Positions 23,081 through 37,600 are shown, counted from the stretch's first letter. The stretch is 64,000 nt of DNA from Trypanosoma brucei gambiense DAL972 (GCF_000210295.1 NC_026735.1:197749-261748), one strand, 5' to 3'. Program-made: numbers and translations. Notes: generated by a model from the sequence alone, not told the origin.

Positions 23081-26000
23081 TTAACTAAGCTAGCGCAGAC
23101 GTTAGGATATTTGAGCGACACCCCTTACGATGTACAGTCCGTCAGGGAAACTCAATTCTATTACACTTCCCTGGATTTACCAAGTACACGACACCTATGT
23201 TCACCCTAAGAGTCCCAGAGAAGTACAGAGCACAGTGGAAGGACTTGTTAAGTGTTAAGAACAGTAAGAAGACCGTCGTATCGTCATCAAGCGGAACGCA
23301 CGTGGGGTAATGCAAAGACCAGGGTAAGGGTAAACAGTGCCTGAACAGCTATTTCGAGACAGCTTTTCAACTCAATAACAATACATCGACGTACAGACAC
23401 CACCAATGGCCCCCCTGGTAGCAGAGTCACGACTGCAAACAACAGGAGAAGTTCCAACACTGCCAATCATTAGGGGAGAGGGCAAGTAGACCGACCGTAA
23501 AATCTACAGCATGTAACGCCGTACGGTCGATGCAACGTATCGTTCACACTAGGAAGGGGATCTGAATCCAATGAGGAACACCCGCCAACAGCATCACGCG
23601 GGGTAAAGCCCATGAAGCCATAGTCCAAGATGGCAATGATGCCAGCGCCAGCAGAGACGCGCAACCCAACCACACACTTGATTAGTTTCAGAGAAGTCAG
23701 GTCTTCCAAAGGCATGTTACAGGTCACAGCAGCTGCGACGCGGGAAGGGAGGTACCAAGGAGCTCACGGCGGACATTTTTTACCACCAAGAAACAATTAA
23801 TCAAAACTGGCCATACAGACAAACAGATCCATTACAACCAGTAGTATGCTGCCTGACAGCGGAAGACAGCAATACAAGGGCAATCACAAATTTAAACAGA
23901 AGCGCGTATCTCCACAAAAAGACACATCATCAGGATGTCATCCAAGCAGTCATGAAAGCAGCTTCGAGAGAGTAAAGGAAATAGCAATTCGAAAACCCCC
24001 CTGCAGCGAGTTAAGCGGGGAATAATGCTGTGGTATGCAGGAAATGGGGTTGAGACAAACAGATCCATCCAAAGCGGTAGTAAACAATGGAAGAGCAGGG
24101 ACAATGCATGCCCAGTAAAGGTTGCCTTAAACATACTACTGGTGTATAAAAAACAATACAATATACAACACTGTGGTCGGTTACGTTTACATTATTCGCT
24201 ACCAACGGTGAACCGACGCCGATAGACGATCAATGACTAGAACTCGGCTAAAAGTAGTGCCAACTAGGGAACATACCCACCAAATAGACGTCATCAAACA
24301 AGCAAACACGAAGAGTGTGGCATACGGTGAGAAGTGACGGCCGCTGCGCCGTCATGCCATCCAACTAAAGGAGTGTTGAAAGGCACTTTCGAACATGGTC
24401 GATCGCAGAAAAGAAGGGTTCTTTTATCCCATCTGTTAGTGTTTCGTGCAGAGCAGAATATGCGGGAATACAGACAGCAGCTTGGTATCCGACTGCAGTT
24501 AGTTGGCAGCAGCGAGCTCAGATACTTGATCGAGGCGGTCTCGCAGGATGCAGTGAGAAACTATCGCTTAAGGAGTCAGCTCCACTTTCCACCAAGAAAC
24601 TGTCAACCCACATCCCGTCACTTCGTAACAACGGTGTTGTGGAAGACAGTACCAAATCTTCACTGCCACTAAAAAAATGCACGGAAAGAGAGAGAGGCCT
24701 CTGTAGCCGTTTCAACTTTGTCGATGCCATCAATGCTACTTTCAAACCTGGCGGTACAGAATACTACCAATAAACTCAGCATATTCACGACATTTCTTAA
24801 CCACAAGCAATATTTCACTGCTTAGTGCCAGCATTAGAGCATCCCTCTGGCCTTAAATATCGTGCGTTGCCGCACCTTCGTTCTTGGTTATGCAGTAGCA
24901 CTCAACTTCTGCTGCTCTGACCCACCCTGGTGGCCCAGAACACAAAACAACTGGCGCTCTTTTAGTGCGGCTACTTGCTGTGCGTGAAGGTATACTCGTT
25001 CTGCGGACTGCCGTTTCATCGGATTGTTTCCATGAGGTTGCAACACTTCCATTGCCGCATTTTCCACAGTTTTATTCGCTTGCTGTCGTCTCTATTGGCG
25101 ATACTGTGCTCGATCGATGTGGTCGTCAGCAGCTGGAGTACTCAAGCCATGTGCCTTCCTGAAGCGCGACGTGGAAGGCGCCTGCACGAACACACACACC
25201 GGTCAACTACGGCCCACCAAAACTCTCTCTTATTCGATCGCATGCTCTTTCACGAGAAGTGGTGCAGCATTTCTACACTTCCAACTGTACTCCGCTTTAG
25301 GTAGAAACAACGATGTGCGGCCGCGTTAAGGTCATTGTCACAGCGAAATGAAGTTGCCCCATCGAACGGGTTGTAGATTGCAGTAGCAACGGGTGCCAAA
25401 AGCGCCACGAAGTTAACTTCACGAGGGGAAGGAAACGAGTTAAGTCCCTCAAGCTTTTCACTGCCTGCCCGCAGGGTTGCTTCCGCTGAAAAAGAGGGTT
25501 CGAACGCCGACCCCGCGGTTCAGCCTTTACTTTTTGCTGCAACAGGCGTCAAAAACTGATGCAATAACTCATTTGGAACTTCGAGCGGGTTGAACGCGGT
25601 GGCTAACAGAAGGCGAAGGCAACCGGCTTACGTGTATCAAGCGCCAGATGGGCACCACCCAGTTTCCTTATCCCACATACCAACGATCCATTGACGCACT
25701 TCGGTGCAACAGGTCACTCGCGCTCATTTTGCCATTGCTTCGTCCGCGCTGCACAAGACGCTTACAACAGGAATCGTTCCTTACTTACCTTTCCATACGT
25801 TTAGTCCACGCATACCTTGGCGGGGGCTTTTCCACCCACTTTCTCAAATGTGTCAGCGTCCCCGATTGACCGTCTAACCCCACCTTGGCCCTCTTCTTTG
25901 TCTTGTCCCCCTTTACATGCGCTTGGGTTCTGTGCGTTGGCATGTCATCCGTTGCAGCACTGAGCCTGTTCTAACTGGCAGAAGCGCCGCCCGCTGCACT

Positions 26001-29000
26001 TTCTGACTCTATCGCAGCTTTTGATATCACAGCTCCAGCCGACGTAGACCCTCGGTCCTTGCTGTTTGGATTCATGCATTTCGTGGGTAAGGGTCGCAGG
26101 ACTTCTGCGCCTGGTTTCAAATCTTCCAGCCTAAACAGCTTGGAGCGGCGGCGTTCCAGTCGTCCCCAAGGCGCCAACCCTCGCACCGCATCCTCACTTA
26201 CCCCGCAGCCAGTGTGAGATAACACAAGGGGCTCGTACTGTAGTAGTAGGGGAAGTTCCTTGCACTTTATGTACTAGTTGCTGCTCGGCTCTCCCTTGTG
26301 TGTCCGCCCCTCTGCTGCGTATGTTTGTCTAGGGAATTTTGTCCCGGGCGTGTTGTCTGCGGCGCGGTCGTCGCGGTGCCCTTTGTGCCAGCGTTGACGA
26401 AAGGAACGTTTCATCACCCACAGCCTCTTTTATCATATCGTCGGTCGGGTGCTTGTTGTTGGTGTGCGACGGAGTCCACGGTGTGTGGGCACACTTCCTC
26501 TGAGGCCGGCTGCGTCTGTACCATGGTCCGCTCTTTGGCCAAGGAGCACCGGTTTGCTGTAAATTATGCGCAGTTTACGCCGTTGCGTCGTGGTTGGAGG
26601 TTGCCAGCTCCTGTTGCCGTCGGTCTGGTGCCTTTCGTCGTCTTAAAAATCGTCTGCGTCTCAGGGGGCCGGCTTCGCTGTTTTTTGATTTGCTCTCGCT
26701 GTGGGGCTACGGGGCCCTTTGGGTGCAGTATATGTGATATTTCCTCCAGTCCGCGCTCCGCGAGCTTGTTTGATGGGTATAGCGTTGCCTGCGCCCTCTT
26801 GTCCGTAGGCATTGGTGCCCTCCCTTGTCACGGCGGCTGGCCACCTTCGCTACATATGTTGTGATTGTTTAGTGCTTCAAGTTCTGCAGTATATCAAGGT
26901 CTGGGCTGGGTTATGCGGGCGCGGCCTCGTTTGTGCGGCGTCCGACTCGATTGGGCCACTTGGGGTGCGTGGAGCCGCGTACGATATATGGTGGTTTGCT
27001 TAGTAAGGATCGTCGTGCCTCCTTTTAAGTATTTCTAGCGGTTAGCCCCATACAGCGCCTTCGTGGTTGCCTGGAGAAACCACCATCGGTTTTGTGCACG
27101 TTCTTGGCGCAGCTCTCTGCGTGTGTTCCTGGAAGGCGTGTGTTTGGCGTATCATGTCTTTGAGCAGTTGTTCGTTTGTCTTGGGGACTTTGACTGCAAC
27201 TTTGGCAAATGTGCTCTTTCCTTTTGGTGGCATTTTTTTTTTGTATATCTCTGGGCCGGATGTTGTACTTCTACTTTGCTTTTTCTTCCCCCATGGCAGT
27301 CGTTTTAAGACTTGACTGAGGAGATTGACCTCGTGCGCTTGGTAGTTTCTTAGTGACCTGTTTTCTAATTGTTGAATGGCTTTCTCTTACCCAGATGTGT
27401 GCGTTGTGACAGCGAGCGGCTGTTACATTATGATGAAGTCGTTGTTTCCTTAGAAGTGAATCACGAGATGGACTCCCGACTGAACCATTTTGGTGGAGTC
27501 GAGATGTTCTTTATTTTAAATTATTTTTATCAATCTTTTCTTTTGCCGACTCGCAGCACTTGTACTACTCGTGCTTGCGGACTCTAGGAAAGAGGGGAAA
27601 TTTCGTTTCGGGTTGTTCTGTAGAAGATTGTACGATAGCATCCTAAATATTCCTTATGGCTGTTGGGTTACCGCCATGGTGCATTGTTTTGTGTGATTAA
27701 AAGCGCATTGATCTCCGCAGTGATCTCTATTTCTTGTTTTGGTTAATAATGCCTCCTTTTTGTTGTACCCGTGGCTTTTTTGTTTGAGAGGGATTAAACT
27801 CTTTTTTCCACAGTGTGTACTGTCGTGTGTGTGTGAAAGCCGATGTTCCACCATTGCCCCCGTGATGTGACCTCCGTTTTCCCCCTTTGAGAGCATTATG
27901 TGCACATTTGCGGGGAGTCAACGTTTTTTTGGCGTGGGTAAATGTTTAGGTGTAAATATTTTGGTATTGCGATTGAAGGATGGAGGTTACCTCGCTCTGT
28001 TCGGAAGCCTGATTTACACTGTCAACAACTTACAGGACCCTCAATAGTCGCCGGAGTGCGTGACCAAGCTACAGTGCACGCCTTTTGCTGTTGTACTTCC
28101 TTGTATTGCAGGGCAACCAGGATACTTACACGGTTTAGTAGACAACCCTTTGTGTGGCGTGTGACAGAGGGCTGAAAAGCTACCTTCGATCCGTTTTGAA
28201 GGAATGGACGTGCTTCACGGAGGGTTTCGTCTTTTAAATCCCCCTTTCGAACTCGTTTAAAGCTTTTTCCATAGAGTGTTATGTTGCCCTTGCTATGCTT
28301 CTTTTATTACTTTTACCGGCAGTGGTATGTGTATTATCTTTTCTCCTTTAGTGACTTCCGCTCCTACGTAGCGTGGGGAAGTTACAGTATCTTCATAATG
28401 TGTGGATATGGCGGTTGCTTTTCTTTCAAATCTTTTCCGTTAGGCATGTGTCTCGGGGTTTTCGTCGTGCCTCTGAGTGCGATCGCTGTTGCCACTATTT
28501 CCAATCTTTTTCAAAAGCCGAATGAAATAATTGGTCGTGCTGTTTGCACTTTTCCTGTATGCATAGGTCGCTAACAACCTACTAACCCCTTGTCATCTCG
28601 TTTGTGTTGCAGTGTAAAACTTGCTGTGTTGGTGCTCGGTCTGTGATTGCGGCTGCTGGCCCGTTTGCTTCACTAACTGGTGACGGCTGTCGGGACACAC
28701 ATGCCGAGGAGTAAACGTATAAGCTTGTATCTTGTTTTGTGCTTTCGGAATTTTCGTGAATTCCTTTCTTCCTTTCGCACCTTCTCTGACTATTTTCCCC
28801 TATTGTGTTCCAACAGCACCGAGAAGAGGTGCTGCTGCAACTCCCTGCATGCACATGGACGACGGCGTTGTTTTTTTCTTTTCCATCAATATTCTTCCAG
28901 TGGTATTTCTCCGCTCGGACTGTGGTTGTATTTGGTTGTACTGAAAGGTGATGGAGGTTACACACACCACTCTTTTGTATAGTTATGTAACCGTGGCAAC

Positions 29001-31635
29001 TGCGGGGAGCCCTGCTCGTAATTTGTTTTGGTTGCTAATGGGGGTTGTCTTATACGTTTTTTTCTTTGCACGGGATATGGTTATTCGTGTAATCTTTGTT
29101 TTCGGCTACTGCCCTTATTTCTGTTTCCTGCGCCACTCGTCTCTGTTGGAAGTTGCACGGGGCGACAGGACCAGTTTTGGTAAGATGGGTCGTGGACCTT
29201 TCGGGGGTTATCTCCGTTTCACAACTGGTGGATCGCGATAGTAATATATATGCCTGCTGTTCTTTTTTTTTATCTTTGACAATAGAATCGAAATCCTTAC
29301 TTGTATCGGTATAGATTCATTTTACAAATTTCCATTTCCGTGTCTGCTTGTGTTCTTAGTTCCTGTTTTTGCATTTCGGTGATGCAGGTGCGTCGGTGCG
29401 CACTTCGTGCCGATCATCCAGCGGCCGGCTCTACCTGATTTTTTGAATCAGACATGCTCTTCATAATGTTTGGTCATTGTTTGGCAGTGTAGTGTACTTC
29501 GTGAGATAGGTACGATCTTTTGTTTTCGTAGTAACGCTTTCCTTATGTTCTCCGATACGGTGTAATACTTGAAATCGGTTGTGTGCTTTATGTTTGCCAC
29601 TGTAGCGAAGCACTGGGTGATGGTTGGGGTGTAAAAATATGTTATGGGATCCGTCAAGTTGCTTTGTATTTGTTAATTTCCGTATGGGAGGATGTTGCTC
29701 AATGTGGGTGATACTTTGTGGTCTCTTGATTTTGTTGTTCGCATGGGCCGACGTCGCCGAGGGAGCAGTAACCCATCGTGACGCTGCGTGTGTGTGGTAA
29801 TTGCACGGAGGGAAAGACATTCGTGTTAGTTTCCTTCGTAGGGCTCATATCGTACTTCCGTGTATTGTTCTTTATATTGTGATCCTAATTTCTGTAACAT
29901 CTATTGGCTCGCACTCCCTCTTTTTATTTGTTTCTCCGTGGATTTTTTTTTAACTTTCCTCTGCTGGTGGACCCTTTGAGTGCAACGCAGACTGTTGTGA
30001 TGATGCCGGTGGGGTTTGAGAATGGGAAGAAGATGCCTCCGGGGAGAGTAGTTGAGCGACTATTTTTGGCTCTTTCGGACTGCATCTACCCTAATTCTTT
30101 GTGGGGTTCCACTTAATTCTGCTCTCCGTTGCTTCGAAGAAACTTCCTTTCTGGCACGCTAATGTTCAGCGTCAGCTTTGTGGCGCCTTTATTAACGGCA
30201 CTTTGTGCTACCCTTGGTCCGTGTTTCTGTACTATTCTTCTTTACTGCACGAGCGTGCAGTGTCGCTCTGTCGGACATTACAACATATGCTATGTATATC
30301 GTCTCCAGTTTTTTCTTCGTGTATTTACGGGCTGGTTGAGGGGGCCTTTTCGATGTAACTTTATTCGTATTCTGACGCTTTTTCACAGGTGCTTGAGAGT
30401 CACCGACAATTTGTCCATCCGATACATATCTTTCGTTTCCTGAAGCCTTTTTTCTTCAAAAAAAAAAGGCTGATTAACTGGGTTTTGCTTGTTCATCCGT
30501 CATTTGGGATCTAGCTCTTCTTTTACGTTTTAACGAGCTGTATTAGGTCGGTATATCTTGAGAGTATGGTGTGCTTGGCGTGTAGTTGGGAGGATCAGGG
30601 AGGTGTTTTTGTTTGTGTCCATTAACTAATCGGCTTGCTCGGTTTTGTTGTTCTGCGCAGAAGAAGCATGGTGTTGCTGGGTTGTGTGAGTCGGATGCAT
30701 GCGAGTGATGAAGCAATGAAGACAGTTTAGAAGAGGTCTATGAGAATATGTTACTGTGTTTATTGCTCCGCCACTATACTTTGTTAATGATAGTGGACAC
30801 AACGGTAACTATGGGGCTGTTACCAACTCCCTTAGGTTAGGTTGGTTTACTGCTTATTTCGCTGTGCGCATCCCGATTGTTGAAGCGCACTTTCTTCATT
30901 TGTGCATATCATTTTCCGAAAATTGAGGGAGGATTGTCAACCGTTTTTTTTTTGTTACGGCTAGTACGGCGACATCAAGTTGGTATGAAGCTATCTAAAT
31001 GAATGTGATCGCAATGAAAGCAGAGGACGAGTGGCCGACGATGCCCATTTGGGAAATGCGTTCTCACTCATTCGTTCTTTCCACTAGGGCTTTCTGCGGT
31101 TGATTTCCTCTATTTGTGGGTTACTTGAAATCAATTTCCACATTTTTATACCTTTTTGCAAACGTGTGACATCCACCTGCTGTATGCGTCCACCTGAAGT
31201 TAGTCCAGACACTTAAGTTAACATTGATGTACATTTTCTACCTCTTTCATTACTTTACCTTGTTACATTCATTAAGCACATTGCTGTGTGGCTCACAGCA
31301 GGGACCTTGTGCAAACAGAAATAACTCCCGTTTTCTGTGATAGGAGGCAATAAGGTGTGAGTCAAAGTTCGGGGAGATTGGGTTCTGCTTCCCGATAGGA
31401 CCCGCCTCTAGCGCAGTTTGGTGTTAAAAGATCTTGTCGAAGGAATTTGTACTGGTTGAGGAAGAGGAGTTGTTGGCTTGAGATATACAACAGCTGTTTA
31501 CCGCATTTGCACATTCTGAACAGGCGTGCCTGTGGCCCATAAGCAAGGAATTGCTCACGGTATTCCCTGGACGGGTACCTTTCTATTTCCGGGCTGATAG
31601 GCGCTTTTTCGTTCAGCCACTTAACGTCCCCCGTG
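23081..31635. promoter_or_regulatory. Divergent strand-switch region, probable bidirectional RNA polymerase II start region
   Basis: All genes to the left are on the minus strand and all to the right on the plus strand, with 8.5 kb between them that holds no convincing gene. The plus strand is A/C-rich at 22.6-24.3 kb, mixed at about 24.9-26.2 kb and T/G-rich from about 26.25 kb onward. In T. brucei such divergent regions are transcription start regions marked by H2A.Z and acetylated H4, and GT-rich sequence is linked with start activity. No TATA-type promoter was seen, as expected. Small frames here are not called as genes. Confidence 0.75.
25971..27233 (-). pseudogene. Possible decayed coding sequence or mobile element remnant
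   Basis: Three minus-strand frames lie in order within 1.26 kb: 27233-27042 (starts MPPKGKSTFAKVAVKVPKTN), 26812-26564 (starts MPTDKRAQATLYPSNKLAER) and 26225-25971 (includes RLERRRSKLFRLEDLKPGAE). Their amino-acid mix is balanced and protein-like, and they read against the T/G bias of the locus. Stops interrupt the joining stretches in all frames. This could be a broken gene or the remnant of a retroposon such as ingi or RHS, which are common at strand-switch regions. No specific family match could be made. Confidence 0.3.
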
Positions 31636-34600
31636 ATGCTCAAAGTTGCTCCGAGTGAGTTGCAGTTTGGCACACTGGCGGTGAATGAGACACCCGCGTA
31701 TTGTCGTTTCCGTGTTCAGAACGCTGACACACATGAATCTTTATCGGTGAAGTTGACGGCCGCGACTTATTCGTCTTGCGTCCGCTTCCAGCTTTGCGAC
31801 GACGCACTGCTAGTAGACGACGATGACGCTGATGGTGGTGTCATGTACGGATCTTGGCAATGCTCCGACACACTAGGGCCAACGCCGAAGTTTTACAACG
31901 CTGCCTACGATAGTATTAATTTGATTGAACTACTTGAACTTCACCCGAACGAAGCACGAGAGATCATTGCTATCTTTAGTCCCGATCCTGAGGTATTTCC
32001 CAATGTTGTGGAGCGTACGGCACCGACACTAGTGAGTGGTACCATTCAACTGACGTCTACTTCACTCCCAAGAGCAACCCCGGCGCGTTCCCTAACGTGG
32101 AGCGACGATGTGGGTTGCGTCACCTCCTCGTGTGCGCCGTCTCCCCTGCTTTGCGCTGGTGACAAAGGCTGCTCGCTTCTATTTTCCTCGCAACCTACAC
32201 CGCTGTCCCGCACTGCGGACGGTACGTTAAAGAGCAAAACAGTTACATCAGCCAACCGCGGCTTTCTTCACGCCGCCGTCCGGTCGGAGACTCTGACCCT
32301 CCCATTCAGTGCCACCGTGTTTCTTTCTGCATTCACTGTGTCTGTGTCAGAGCTCCAGGCAACGATGGCTCCCAGTAGAACGCACCTGATGGGATTCAAA
32401 ATAACGAATATTTCACCGCTTCCGCTGCAGCTCGTCATTCGTATGCAAACGATGCCCCACAAAAACGTTGAATTAACTGTCTGTGAAGAAGACCAGTTCG
32501 AAGTGTCACTGATCGGACGGGTGTTAGTGCTTGATGGCCATGCCTCGATGAATTTCACTGTCATCGTCCGCACTGCTGCTGTTTCCGAACTGGCCGGTAG
32601 TGGCGCGATAATGAAACGGTTTTGTCACCGCACTGTTCTTCAATGTGATAATCTTCGTGATGCACGCAACTCAGAGCTTATATCGGTTAATGTGAATGTT
32701 GTGCCTGAGCACCTTCAGAAACCCCTGGTTAGCGTGGCTGACCCCTACCTCGACTTCGGTGCTGTGTACCGAGGTACGCGGGTTGTGCGGGAGGTGAGTA
32801 TTTGCAATGTTAGCCGTGAAGATTTAACGGTGCGCTTGCTTAACCCCCGGCCACCGCACTGCGAAGGTGTACTAACCCTTGTTCGTGGTGCCAGAAGTGA
32901 AGCTAGTGGCGGGAAGGACATAAAGAGCGTAAAAAATAGTACCCCTGTTAAGATCACTGACAAGAAGAAGAGTAGCACCGCTGTCGTAGGACCATACGAT
33001 AACATTGTACCTGCTGATGAGCTCGTAATGGCAGCTCAGAAGGGCTCATTGCAGGTTGGCGTCATGTACGTTGCGTCCACGGACTCAGAGTATAAAGGGA
33101 CCGCGAACCTCAAGTTTGAACTGGATTTCGTCATCACAGGATATGAGAGTGGTGCCAATAGCAGCAGGCGTGAGCAACGTGTGGTTGTTCGGTGTGTAGC
33201 GACACTCTTTACGAGCACCATCGTGGCTCCGCTAACTAATATCAATTTCGGAGACTGTCCTGTTGGCCAGACACGCCGGGTCACATTTCATATTGAGAAC
33301 CCTTCGCTACTTCCAACTACCATCAACGTGCAGCTTCGAAGTAAAATTGTCTCTATTGAAGGGGTGCCCGCGCGGCTCTCCGAAACGGGCGCACCTGAAA
33401 CAGTCGGGGAGTTTTCCATTGCGCCTCAGAGCAGTCTGCCTTTGACGTTGCGGATGACCCCACAACGTGTCAATCCAACGTACTGCAAGCAGCTTACTGT
33501 TGTAAACGTATCAAATCCTGCGGAGGACCGTCTCATATTAACCATTGAGGCAAATAACATGCAACCCGCCGACATGGAGCTTCATAATGAATTCTATACG
33601 TGTGAGAGTCGGCCCCTGTGCTACGAGGATGGAGTGAACAAAACTAGGGACGGGGCTAGTGGTGGTAGCAGTATTGAAGCGGATGAACGTAGCGGTGGTG
33701 GTGCAGCACCGCTGCGTGCTATTGCAAGTGTTCCGCTTTTTGTTGCCTACAGGCTGCTGTCGAGGGTGAACTATCCTCTCGAGCTGCAGCTTTCTACGAC
33801 AGGTGCGGAGATTGGTACATTTTGTTTGGAGGGGATGCCGTCGGCGGACTGGGAGGCACTTGCTGTGGAGCTGCACTCATGCTGTTGCTTTGGCGGTGAG
33901 GATACGGCTAGTAAATTGGCACCCGAGCGTGCGGAGGAGGTGCGAGACGGAGTAATGCGTGCGTTGAATAACCACGCTATGTCTGTAAGTTCGGTGGTAC
34001 TGGAACCGCGAGGCAGCACCACTTTGTATGCCTGTATTCTGCGAAATTCAATTGGCGGCGTGGACGCTGTGACAAAGGAGGATGGTATTAATATAGGCAT
34101 AGAGCACGTCGAACTGCGGCGTTTTATGCGGCTTTCGTACCGGGTTTGTTCCACACGCTTTGAACTGGGCGGCCAGAGGGCTAAACACTTCGGAGAGGTA
34201 AATGTCGGTGAGCGGAGGTCTACAAAGGTGCCCATCACCAATCAGTGCAATTCTCTGTTGCTTCTACGCGTGACGAAGTCACGAAGTGTTATGGCTGGCT
34301 ATATTCGTGTGGATGGCTCAGATCGCAACTCTATTTACTTTCGCATTCGTCCGTTCGCTACGAAAGAACTGGAACTAACCTTTTCTCCGGGGCTGAAGGG
34401 GAGCCTTGAGGAACGTATTCAGTTTGTTAATATCCTCAACCCTGGCAACGAAGTTGTAATTACTGTAAAGGCTACTGTCACTAAGGCCGAAACTTTCGAT
34501 GTAAGCCCTGATTCGTGGAGCTTTGGTCTCGTTTCCGTGCCAATGCTTCAGCCGGTTACTAGTGGCGTCGCAACAAACGTCAGAGGATCGACTTTAGTGG

Positions 34601-37600
34601 CGGGAAAGGGAAACGGAGGTGCTGGCAATGACGATAGTAGCCGCCAAGTGGCTCGCGTCGGAGCCCGTTTCACTGTGTCTAACACAAGTAGCGCGCGCCG
34701 TGCCTTGCGGCTGAAGCTTGACACCACGGTTAGTAACAGCAGTGTGGGTGGAGGAAATGAAAATGCCCATTGCCCATTGGAGCGTTTTTTCAGGTTTGAG
34801 GGGATTGATGTTCGGCTGCAGCTGGAGATGGAACGGGGTGGCGCGTCTTCCGGTTCTTCCCGGAAGCTGGAGGAAAAGATTGAGAAACTCGAGCAAAAGT
34901 TGAAGATATATCGTCGTAAGAACAAGGTTGATAAAGTTGCTGCTGCAGTGCGCCAGATTGAGGAGCTTAAACGCGCACTGATGGGCGAGGTTGTGGATAT
35001 CAACACACTTGAGCCTGACGATGGTGACACAAAGAGTAAAGATCCCCAACAACAACGACTTCAGGACTTGAAGTCCCCCCGTGAAACCCCCGAAGGCGAG
35101 GACGAGAAGTTTGCAGCCTCCAAGGTGCGGTTGCAGGAGCACGGTGAGCTCCTCTCAATGCTTCTTCGGGATGGGATTGCGTTATCCGAAATGAATGCTG
35201 GGGAATCAATTATTCTCGTGCTGGGGATTACATGCACCCGGACGGCTGAGCACATTCCGGCAGCACAAAGTGGCATTTTAACTTTTGTGCTGTACGAGGC
35301 AAACGACACGGAGGCAAGCAGAACCATACCTGTCGATATAACACTTGTGCGTGTAGAGGGGGAAGCAGACATCGGAACAGTGGTAGGAGGGGAGAGGCCG
35401 TTGGCCCATGCGGGCAAAGCTGGTGGAGGATCAAGCACCGATGCAAATTTGTCGGGGATACTGCCGCCGACGCCTCGTTCTCCGTCACGTCCAGGGAGCG
35501 ACAACCCATCGCCGATGCAGGCTCCTCCAGAAACATCAGGAGGAGCCGCACAACTGACGCGACCAGGACCAGCCTCACAGCGTGATTCCACCTCGTTTAT
35601 ATCACTTGAGCTGGGTGATGTTGTGGGAGTATCATCTTTCATGTGCTTTCCAATGATTTCATTAAACAACTGCGTTGTGCAAGAACGGTGTGATTTTACA
35701 TTTTACGTGCGCACTACTATGGACACCTCGATTGTAGTACTTGAGCCCTTTCGATGTTGCGGCCCCGGTGTCGTTACCAGCGGTAGCTACGGTGGGTGTA
35801 TGGATGCCATGGTTGATGCCTGTGGAGCTATGGATGACCGTGAGATTTGTAAGGGATCAGCGGCTGTTAGCCACATGGCGACCGCCAGGGTTGTTGGTGA
35901 AGAAATGTCGGCGCTTTCAGGGCCTTGCTCTACGTTGAGAGCGACAGTAAGAACTTTGGATGCGTCTTTCAGGTTTTCTCGACGGAGGGGTGCTCTCCAC
36001 TCGCGGCAGCCGCTTTCCATCAACGTTCAGTGCACACCGAGTAGCAGTGGTCCGCAACGCTACTTTATCCCCGTCGCAAACCTTCAGGACGAGGGCAACG
36101 TGACTTACCTCGTGGTGAGCCTTAATCCATCGCCAGTGGATGATGGATGCCTGCTTAAAGTGGCTCCAAGCACTTTGAGCATGCGCGACATCGTCCTGCC
36201 ATGTGACACTGCTCTTTTGGACGTCCAATCGTTTGCTGTGCGTAGCCATGTAGGCCGGCCGCATGCGTTACTTATTCGATCAACTAGGCCGGCACTTGTC
36301 AGACTGTTCGAGGACGCCAAATGTAGCGTCCCACTGAAAAACCCCGTTAGGTGCTCATTTTCCGAGAAACTTAAAGTTTACGTGCAGCTTCGCCCAAGCG
36401 AACATTCTCGAAAGCATGCAAGTCGAGTGGTGACCGCCGGCATACTCATTGAGGCTATAGTCTCTACCCGGGGCCTCGACTGTGGGCATAGTGGTGACCC
36501 TATTCACGGAGGTCAGTGCGGTTATGCTATTCTCGCGCATTCCGTTGTCCGCGTGTCTGCACGCATTGGCAGCGGTGAACTGGTGTTGCGTGAATCATTT
36601 ATCGATATGGGCTCCGTGGCTCCTCACTGTCATCAGGCCCAAACCACTCTAACTGTGTGGAACCCCTCCGACTGCTTTGAGGTGCGGGCTCGGTTGCTTG
36701 CCTCCATGCCGCTTACCGGCATTGGCATTCCCGAAATTACTCTCCCCCCGGGTGGTAAGGTTGATGTGCCCATAACGTTGCATATTCCGACTCCGGGACT
36801 TGTCCGTGAGTCGATATCTTTGCATAATCTTAGCTGCAAGCAGAAGACGCTGAGTGTGCGACTTAATGTGTTGAGACTTGATGAAGCGATATCAGTAAAC
36901 GTCGTCCCATATGAAGTCCAGATGCAGGGAGAAGCGCTGCTGCATTCAACCGCGGTTCATCCCGGATGTGCTCAGGATGGTTGTGGTGTCGTAGCTTTCC
37001 CCACCGCTGCTGTTGTATGTGGGGAGGGCGGTGTGTTTCGCCTCCATAACCCCGTGGTTAGCACCGCCATGCATGTGACAAACAACAGCATGAGGAGCCT
37101 CATTCTTATAGCAAGGAGCAGCGCCCCATTTGTTTTCGGGCATCCTGATACCACTTTGCAGCTGTCGGGAGTGCCACCGTATCACGAAGATGGCTTCGTT
37201 TCTATGTACCTGCCCTCTCCACCCGATTCTTATCCCTCTTCTTTGGCTGAGACGGAGACAGAGACGGAGGCCGAGGCGGAGATGAAACCGCTTTCACATT
37301 CGTATACCCGCGGTCGTCTGCTGCTTGATGCGCGTCACACACAGGCGGTCGCGTGGACGCTTACATCGACTCCGCCGTTTACTCTAAAGCAGAAGCAGCG
37401 GCTGCTGCGACACGAGCTGGTAACAGTGGAGGTCGCAGCGTACATCTACGTTGGTCAAGTCGTGGAGGAAACGACAGGTTTTCCATTTAATGACATGATG
37501 TTCTCGGCGGTGCGGCCCTTGCCAATGGCGGAGCAGTGCGTTCTTGTACCAAAGTTTTTGCTTAACTTCGCGGTGAGCGAAGGCCGCGCGGAACCATCCG

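Noticed and set aside
23470..23727. Minus-strand frame of 85 codons in the strand-switch region
   Set aside because: Part of it looks hydrophobic and protein-like, but it is short, has no recognised family and lies in A/C-rich DNA where chance frames are common.
23819..24075. 16-bp direct repeat AGACAAACAGATCCAT at about 23817 and 24055
   Set aside because: Flanking sequence does not align, so it is too short to call a repeat element.
19326..24360. Apparent similarity between GAGAAGTGAC-type sequence at about 19329 and 24329
   Set aside because: Only about 25 bp match loosely, and the surrounding sequence diverges, so chance is likely.
25490..25525. GGTTCGAAC-type sequence resembling a tRNA B box
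   Set aside because: The flanking bases do not pair as a T stem, and no A box or cloverleaf was found nearby.
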